Assembly: GCF_023898315.1 (NCBI RefSeq)
Contig: NC_064614.1
Coordinates: forward strand, 1,056,922,432-1,056,986,431
From: Schistocerca nitens
Lineage: Eukaryota; Arthropoda; Insecta; Orthoptera; Acrididae
DNA length: 64,000 nucleotides
Direction: 5' to 3'
The position numbers and the translations under genes are program-made. Below are positions 57,181 through 64,000 of the stretch, piece after piece. The notes below the pieces were generated by a model that did no database searches, was not told the origin of the DNA, and was given only the letters and a program-made list of their open reading frames with translations. Position 1 is the first letter of the stretch. The number at the start of each line of letters is the position of its first letter.

Positions 57181-58660
57181 ATACAAACATATATTTGTTA
57201 CATGATGAAAGTTCCTGTGAAAATCTCTCCACAAAAACGAAAGGACATGATTAATAAATATTTTGGACTCCAGCTGCCACAATGGCGTTTTGGTCAGAAG
57301 TATATTCGGAAAAGATCATGCTTATAAGGCCCTAATTAGCGTAGAAGATATAGAAGGAGTTGCAATTAGTGAACAGCATAAAAATTCTATAAAATAAAAA
57401 CAAAAATCTATGCAGGTCATGCGCTCCACGCGAGCGAAGGTATAGGCGCTAAGTTAGTCGCCCTACCCTCATAATATTATTTTATGAGTGGAAAAGCAAC
57501 GAGATGAGCATTTTGCAAGCTAGGATGACTGAATAAAAATTGGATATTGATACTCGTGTTTTCTAACAAAGTGGTGACCTGTCTTTGCCCATGCCTCATA
57601 TCAATGCAAATTATCTTGACCAAATAGTTTTGTTTTTTCCATAAAATATAATTATGCAAATGCAGCGTAAGCAATAGAAGGGGCAACCTTCTCGTCACGA
57701 ACCAGAAGGAAGTCACTCTAACGTGCCCACTTCATTATCATAAGATAAAGCGTCTATACGTAACGAATTAACACAGCCTCTTGGTTCCAAGCGATAAAAC
57801 AGACTGTGTCCTGTTGCCCGCAGACACGGTGCCTTGCGAACTGATTCTGCTGCAAAGCCTTCCAGCTGGCTCAGCTCAAGGTTTAGGCGACTTAAAACGA
57901 CACACCTCACAGTTTCCCCCAAAGACAAGACACGCTTGCAGACGGTTAAGCATCAGTAAGTTTCCTGGAACAGACAAGTGCTTATCGATGTACGCATAAT
58001 TAGACAGCATGAAGGTGCCTAATAGCAAATGACTTTCACGTGAGTTCCATCAGTGGCAGTACACATGCAACATAAGTCGCAGTCGTGTGTTCACTTTAGA
58101 TTGGTGGCTAATGGGTTGCGTGATTGATTAGAATTCGGAAACCAATCTGAAGAATCTTTGTCACCAAATATTTGAAACAGTGACACCGTCAACGCCGCAA
58201 CTAAGGGTTATGTAATATACGGTACTCCCAGCTTGAAGAAAGATGTAATTTTCGTCCTTCAGGGCGAAGTAAACTTTGCCTTTATTTTTAGACATCCTAT
58301 ACAGCGCAAGATCGCGAAACGTATTATGTGAACAGGAGGCCACCAATTTTCTCACGTTGAAAGTCTGGTACTGAGTAGTTTGGAAACAGGTCTGATATAA
58401 CTATAACAGACAATCTTTTGGTAGTTGTCCAAAGATAACACAGTCCAACGCTTTTTTTTATTTTTTCTTTGATAGCTGATCTTCATATATTTTTATGAGC
58501 TGAATCCAAATGTAGCCTTAGTTTTTTTGTATCAGCCACAGTTTTCGAGCAAGATCCTTTTTATTATATGGTGTAAAAATCCTATGCTATACGGTAAACA
58601 GGGAAATTAACGAAACGCTTTGTTACAATATAAGCATGGTTTGTGGTTTGTATTTACAGT
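57181..58660. other. Unassigned A+T-rich stretch
   Basis: No gene or transposase motif. Facing frames at 57713-57928 (minus) and 57781-57999 (plus) overlap and are motif-free. Confidence 0.4.
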
Positions 58661-58689
58661 AAGCTACTTAAAACAATGATATATGTTAA

Positions 58690-60395
58690 TAGAGGTTTCA
58701 CTTGTCAGCTGGAATTGGTTTGCATTTTCTTTCTCTTTTTCCTTTGAAGTTTCTTGGGTAGCTTTTTCTATGATGAGTCGCTTGCTGAACTTCTCTGTGA
58801 TGTGACCAACAGTAGCCCCCATCATGTTGGTGTTCCAGCAACCTTGGTAGCGTTTTACCATCACTTTAATGTCCAGGTGAAAACGCTCTCCCTGCTCCTC
58901 ACAAACATCTCCTATATTGTCCGCGAAGTAATCAAGGTGACTGTTCAAAAAGTGAACTTTCAGGCTCATTAAACCTTCATAAAGTTTTAAACTTCTTTAA
59001 CATTGTAGCTACAATAGATACATTTTCTGGCTCTTTTTCATGTCCTAAGAACTCTGTAACGACTTGCTTGATTGATACCTATGCTCCTTTCTCATTTAAG
59101 GTCATTTCAGATTCAAAGTTAACATCAAACATCAATTTTATAACGTCAGGTCCGACAAAGACGCCTTCTGTTAGTTTAGCTTCTTAAACGTGTGGAAACT
59201 TTTGGCAGAGATACTTAAAACATAGTCCATCTTTAGGCAGAGCCTTTGCAAACAGTTTCATTAGGCCTATATTTTATATGTAGAGGTGGTAGGAGTATGG
59301 TTTTTGGATCTACAAGGTTTTTGCGTAGAATGTTCTACTCACCAGGTTTTAAAGACTACCTCACAGGCCAGTTCTTTCTGCACCAGTTTTGATCCCTAGC
59401 CCTACTGTCCCACTCACACAAGAAACATGAAAATTTGGTAAAGCCACCTTGCTAACCAAGGAGTATGCGTGTTATTTCTAGTTCGCCACATATCATCCAA
59501 CCATGAGCAGAATAGCCTATTTTATTTAGTACTGTTTCTAGGTTTTCATACTTTCTTTCATATCTATAGAACGTCCAACAGGTATAGATGCATACATGTT
59601 ACCATTATGTAATAAAACAGTCTTTAAACTAGTTTTGGATGAATCAATAAACAGCCTCCACTCTTCCTTTTTGTATTCAATACCGATCTCATTCATCAGA
59701 CCGGGAATGTCTGAGCAGTACACTAAATCACCTTCTTGTTGACAAAACTTGGAAAATTGCTGCTCTCTCTTTGTAAACATGTATATGCTCGTTCCAACTG
59801 CCAATAAGTTCTTTTCATTTAATCTAGAGCCAAGCAGTTCAGATTTTCCTTTCGTTAAGCCAAGATCCCTAACCAAATTGACAAGCTCGGTCTTAGTAAA
59901 CAATCTGGGCTCTAGAATTTCTGCATTATAATGGAGTTTATCATCATCTGGTTCATCTAACTCAGATTGTACATCAGAAAATACTTCTGTTGGAATAGAA
60001 TTTAAATCATCTGGTGGTTCAGGAACTGGAAAATTTACGCCATGCCCTACCGGTCGGATGGTGGACGGAAGGTTAGGGTAGCTTATTACCTTCTTGTTTT
60101 CCGAATTAGGACACTGAAAAAGGAGCAATCATCGGAATGATTTCTTGGCTCCCTCCATATCAGAGGAACAGCAAACTTAAAGGCTTCTTTCACCTTTTTG
60201 GATCATTTTCTCAGATCTTCAACACACACATAACATACCTTATGTGGCGTCCAAGATTTATCTTTATCGCCAAGTATAGATCAAAAGTATGATAGATAAA
60301 CCTTTTTCACAAAGTGTGTAATGTCTTTTTGGTGTTTTTTAATCACAAATTCACCACAAGTCTAACAAAAACTGTCAGCAGAGCTTTTACCACGA
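58690..60395 (-). pseudogene. Decayed copy of a widespread uncharacterised arthropod protein family
   Basis: Minus strand, in order: TCGEFVIK and DITHFVKKVYLSYF (60270-60395); CYVCVEDLRK (60205-60235); FAVPLIWREPRNHSDDCSFF (60120-60185); then frame 59538-60128 (196 codons) with NLPSTIRPVGHGVNFPVPEP, LVNLVRDLGLTKGKSELLGS and EEWRLFIDSSKTSLKTVLLH followed by NGNMYASIPVGRSIDMKES. After a stop-rich part come GLMKLFAKALPKDGLCFKYL and EGVFVGPDVIKLMFD (59090-59285), and frame 58664-58969 with MSLKVHFLNSHLDYFADNIG and EEQGERFHLDIKVMVKRYQG. I recognise this as a family annotated only as uncharacterised in many arthropods. N-terminal Cys pairs suggest metal binding. Function unknown; this copy has stops and frameshifts. 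Confidence 0.75.
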
Positions 60396-60399
60396 CGAT

Positions 60400-61220
60400 T
60401 AGACATTGTAGTGAGCACATGTATAGGAAATGGGAAAGTGAGGTTAGACTCACAGTAAACAAAACACCATCTGCTAACACAAATATAGAATCGACCTTTT
60501 TTGCCAGCAAATGTTTTTCAGCAGTGCTACCAACGTCATCTACATTCACTACATCTCATTTTTAAATAATTTTAACTATACAAATGCTCATAAATTATTT
60601 AAAAATCGCTTAATTTAATAAATGTAATTATAAAATGTGATGAAATGGTCGGTGATGCAGTTTTTTAAGTATCATATTTGGATTACGTAGCCTAAAAATC
60701 ATAAGAATAAGGTATTTTCGGCAAAGAAGTTTTCCCATCGTTGGACTGAGTAATCGGTGAGAACTAAAGTTGCGCTTTACCATTACTAAATTTCGGTAAT
60801 TTTGGTACAGCACATAAATGACGCAGTAAATGGTAGGAAAAAGGGTAGTATTCCTAACGCTGGTAGCAACATAAATGAATGTATAAAATAGAAACTGGAA
60901 ATTGACGACTTTTTCTTTAGCATATAATTAGAACTGCACGTTATTCAGAGTAAATCCATGTGTATTTTATATTCTTACAGAATAAAAACTGCTTTTTGTA
61001 AGTCATAAAAATTAGTTGGCCGCGTAACTTTACGAAAAAAAAGGAATTACTTTTGATGCAAGTGCAGATGACATGTGCAAATATAGAAAATATATATAAT
61101 TACTGTCGTTATTTTTATACTCAATAGAAAATTCATTGTCATGATCAAAGGCAAGTCTTTTCTGCTATTATTGATGAATACGATAGTTTTTAATGAATAA
61201 CGGAAACGAGTTTTATGTAA
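60400..61220. other. Unassigned A+T-rich stretch
   Basis: Immediately upstream (minus-strand sense) of the uncharacterised family copy. No extension of its reading frame or terminal repeats were identified. Confidence 0.4.
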
Positions 61221-61235
61221 GAGTCACGAAGTACT

Positions 61236-61334
61236 CAAAACATGTTCAAATGTGTGTAAATCTTATGGGACTTAACTGCTAAGGTCATCAGTCCCTAACC
61301 TTACACACTACTTAACCTAAATTATCCTAAGGAC

Positions 61335-61369
<35 letters not shown>

Positions 61370-61461
61370 GATGCCCGAGGGAGGACTCGAACCTCCGCCG
61401 GGACCAGCCGCACAGCCCATGAGTGCAGCGCCATAGACCGCTCGGCTAATCCCGCGCGGCC
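61236..61461 (-). repeat. SINE family B, copy 3, with internal (AC)n expansion
   Basis: Perfect 11-bp target duplication CACGAAGTACT (61225-61235 and 61462-61472). The GTGTGT stretch after the B-box region has grown into about 16 dinucleotides (61336-61368), making this copy longer than family B copy 2. Confidence 0.95.
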
Positions 61462-61472
61462 CACGAAGTACT

Positions 61473-62215
61473 GAAACGATGTTTGACATATTTTTGTTTT
61501 GCGTTTTTCAATTGTACCTTTTTTTTAAGAAATTTCATTTTCTTCGTTCTTACTATAACATCCCTCTGTTTCAAGTTACAAATAAACTCCTTTCAAACAA
61601 AACCTAAATTAAACGTTGACAGTTCCGATTTTGTTATAAATACTACTTATTTTTAAGTAAGTGACAGGAGGAAAACTATGTAGAAGAAAAATCCTCCGTA
61701 GGCCGTTTATATACCCCATTCAGTTTCTAGACGGTTCACCACTTCCAGTTACTAGGGAAATCTAGTAGGCATATGTAAAGAAAGTGCTCGTTAAGATGTA
61801 ATGCCCGATAGGTACGCAACGCACCTAACACACAGGTAATGCAGGTACGAACTTGACTGACGAAAGCTAATAGGAAAACTACCACAGTCCAAGCTGCGGC
61901 AGCCTACGGCAGTTGTACAGTATTAGTGGGAACTAATACATCAATCCGAGATGATTTAGAAGAAATACACGAATTGGGAAAGCTGACATAAAGAATGAAT
62001 GTTAGGAATCGATCACTAAGAAACTTTAATTTATTCAGTCAACCAAGTATTTACTACATGCTAAGAACCCAAAACATAACAATTTTGTACTGTAACGTTG
62101 AGAAAACAGTTGATTCAATGCGAAAATTTTATCTGTTCTAATAGTTTGTTACGACTGTATTCGAAGACGTGTTGGAAGTTAGTTTATAGGGAATTTGCAA
62201 TAAGCTCAAATTCAA
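61473..62215. other. Unassigned stretch
   Basis: I see no gene, motif or repeat here. Confidence 0.4.
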
Positions 62216-62239
62216 TTACATTGAGCTGTTTAACGACAA

Positions 62240-62460
62240 CGGTGTCTTAGTGACGTAAAACTCTCCAGCGTCCCTGACCCAGCTTCCTGGGGCGTTTCTT
62301 CGTGGCTGGTCGTCTCTGTAGGCTGCAAGATAAAGAGCCGAGGCAGGGCGAACCATAAGGCTCCAAGCCTCCCGGGCAGCGGCAGGCGTGCCATGAATAC
62401 GAAACTTGTGGAGTCGAGTCACGAACCCACTGAATGTCACGCGAGCAGGTGTGATATAGC
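62240..62460. other. G+C-richer segment of unknown nature
   Basis: About 220 bp with base composition unlike its flanks. The minus-strand frame 62216-62560 (114 codons) spans it and reads TPAAAREAWSLMVRPASALY but has no motif and runs into a CA microsatellite. It might be an exon or a fragment of an unclassified repeat. Confidence 0.3.
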
Positions 62461-62463
62461 AGG

Positions 62464-62465
62464 AG

Positions 62466-62498
<33 letters not shown>

Positions 62499-62500
62499 CA
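62464..62500. repeat. (AC)n microsatellite
   Basis: About 18 dinucleotide units with one CG interruption. Confidence 0.97.
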
Positions 62501-63070
62501 TCTTATAGCTTTGGGATCCAGAGCCAGCAGTGCAGAATCAGTAAGCAGCTCCGATAGCAACTGCAGGCTTCAGAAGTACTTTTACTGTATTAAGCGCATA
62601 CTGCGGCAAACCATTTTTTTCTGTCGTGAAGATCTGGGTAAATACTATAAATAAAACTTCACAAGTACTTCACACTCTGTGATCTTCAGCTGACTGATGT
62701 CCTTTGTTTTTCCATTGTATGTCTGTGTAAGTGAGAAGAAGTTGTGAGGGATATAGCGCTGCAGCTGGGTTGCTGGAGTTACTGTTTGTTGATACCACAG
62801 GCACTGTGGTTAAACTTCCTGACTGCAAAAGTACCAGTCTTTCTCTGCTGCACCAGATTCTAAGCTTTCCTGGTTTGTTTACAGGACATTCATATCGTCG
62901 TCAAGAAACCTTCGCTCGTGACATTTCTAAACAATTTCGTTGCACGTACGTACCGACAAAAATGACCGTTCGACGTAACAATGAATTTCGTCACTACACG
63001 GATATTTCATTAAATCTGTTTTTATAATCCAGGAAATAACTTTTAGATACCTGCCATTTATGATTAATGA
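62501..63070. other. Unassigned stretch
   Basis: Plus-strand frame 62731-63027 (98 codons) has no recognisable domain. Confidence 0.4.
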
Positions 63071-63076
63071 GGTTTC

Positions 63077-63165
63077 TCCCCTCCCCTCCCCTCCCCTCCC
63101 CTCCCCCCTCTCTCTCCCCCCCCCCCCTCTCTCTCTCTCTCCCTCTCTCTCTCACTCAGTCCCTC
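63077..63165. repeat. (CCCCT)n/(CT)n pyrimidine microsatellite
   Basis: Five or six CCCCT units change into (CT)n with an internal C12 run, then decay into CTCACTCAGTCCC. Confidence 0.97.
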
Positions 63166-63385
63166 TATCAAACTATCTATATCTCTCCCTATTTACCTTA
63201 CGTTCCGGGTAAACATTTATGTAATACAAATTAAAACACACCCGCGGTTTTTCTGACTAGGAATTTAACGTGTGGTAAGCGGACTATTCGTAAGTACGCT
63301 ACAAGTGACCAGCGACCATGTGGTAAATACTCTTAAATTTACTACTATTCGGGTAACGAAATCTAAATCTAATAAGGACTGAAGT

Positions 63386-63586
63386 GCCGGCCGCGGTGGT
63401 CTCGCGGTTCTAGGCGCGCAGTCCGGAACCGTGCGACTGCTACGGTCGCAGGTTCGAATCCTGCCTCGGGCATGGGTGTGTGTGATGTCCTTAGGTTAGT
63501 TAGGTTTAAGTAGTTCTAAGTTCTAGGAGACTGATGACCACAGCAGTTGAGTCCCATAGTGCTCAGAGCCATTTGAACCATTTTTG
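63386..63586 (+). repeat. SINE family A, copy 17
   Basis: Perfect 11-bp target duplication AGGACTGAAGT (63375-63385 and 63587-63597). Full length. Confidence 0.95.
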
Positions 63587-63599
63587 AGGACTGAAGTAA

Positions 63600-64000
63600 G
63601 TGACTTTCTAGAGGGAAAACTGCTTAATGAAATGCGAGCTAAGTGCGCGAGAAGAGACGTGTCATGGTTTACGCTGACAATGAGTAAGTAACACGGGTTT
63701 CTAATGACACTGCACTTAGTACATTGGCAACAACATTCAAATACATTATACAAATTAATGAGATACAGAATATAAAACACAGGAGGTTACAGTAAGGCAT
63801 TCTGATTTTACATAAATTGTACTGCCATGAATTTGCGAACTGGATTGACGATAATTGTCCTTTCGAAACTAACTCGCTTCCTGCATTATTCTCAATCTCA
63901 ACATTAAACGATGCGTTCCGGAGAGAACGTTGTGGTGTTTCATTCACACTACATAATTTTGTAATACACGAGTATAAACTCGAAATCAACCAACTACTTC
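63600..64000. other. Unassigned window end
   Basis: Minus-strand frames 63523-63780 and 63669-63989 overlap. Neither has a motif, and the former runs into the SINE. Confidence 0.4.

Noticed and set aside
9484..63586. Predicted tRNA genes at the GGTTCGAATCC sites
   Set aside because: Each lies in a SINE head with a SINE body and tail, most with target duplications. The arms do not complete a cloverleaf I could draw.

Overview
This window looks like animal nuclear DNA from a very large, transposon-rich insect genome, most probably an orthopteran and, from the repeat families, a Schistocerca-type locust. The basis is recognition of dispersed repeats: seventeen copies of one ~200-bp tRNA-derived SINE, four further SINE families, and decayed Tc1/mariner, PIF/Harbinger and CR1-, Jockey- and RTE-type elements. 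No prokaryotic gene organisation is present. Most open reading frames over 60 codons are chance frames or pieces of dead transposons. The species call is from memory of these families, not from a search.

Layout. 0-1.2 kb: a Tc1-like element with matched ends. 3.7-5.1 kb: CR1-like LINE fragment with a SINE. 8.3-8.9 kb: purine-rich repeat. 9.1-9.5 kb: Tc1-like N-terminal fragment stopped by a SINE. 10.4-15.8 kb: a pile-up of LINE fragment, SINE, two Tc1-like elements, a second LINE and a DDE_3-type transposon. 16.9-19.95 kb: tandem duplication, a second SINE family and a complete-ended PIF/Harbinger element split by a SINE. 20.3-24.7 kb: pyrimidine-rich repeat, a Tc1-like element split by a SINE, three more SINEs and a DUF4817-type transposon remnant. 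25-28.6 kb: microsatellite, LINE 3' fragment, second DDE_3 copy and a third SINE family. 29.6-31.5 kb: a CpG-rich patch and a mariner fossil carrying SINEs at its edge and inside. 33.8-37.1 kb: a nearly full-length RTE-type LINE with a tRNA-like 5' end. 37.4-39.8 kb: Jockey-like LINE split by a SINE. 41.2-42.9 kb: Tc1-like element carrying an inverted-dimer insertion.

43.23-43.35 kb holds the only good candidate for part of a host gene: a GC-rich 123-bp exon with clean splice sites, encoding what looks like the sixth transmembrane helix of a rhodopsin-family receptor. 47.4-48.5 kb: Tc1-like transposase. 50.7-53.2 kb: two 164-bp arms in inverted orientation enclosing 2.1 kb. 54.5-56.7 kb: SINE-like repeats and a LINE ORF1 (gag-like, zinc knuckle) split by a SINE. 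58.7-60.4 kb: a decayed copy of a widespread but functionally uncharacterised arthropod protein family. 61-64 kb: two SINEs and microsatellites.

The elements do not form a pathway. They record layered insertion. SINEs inserted into older DNA transposons and LINEs can be dated relative to their hosts, because the target-site duplications are visible and removing the SINE restores the interrupted reading frame.
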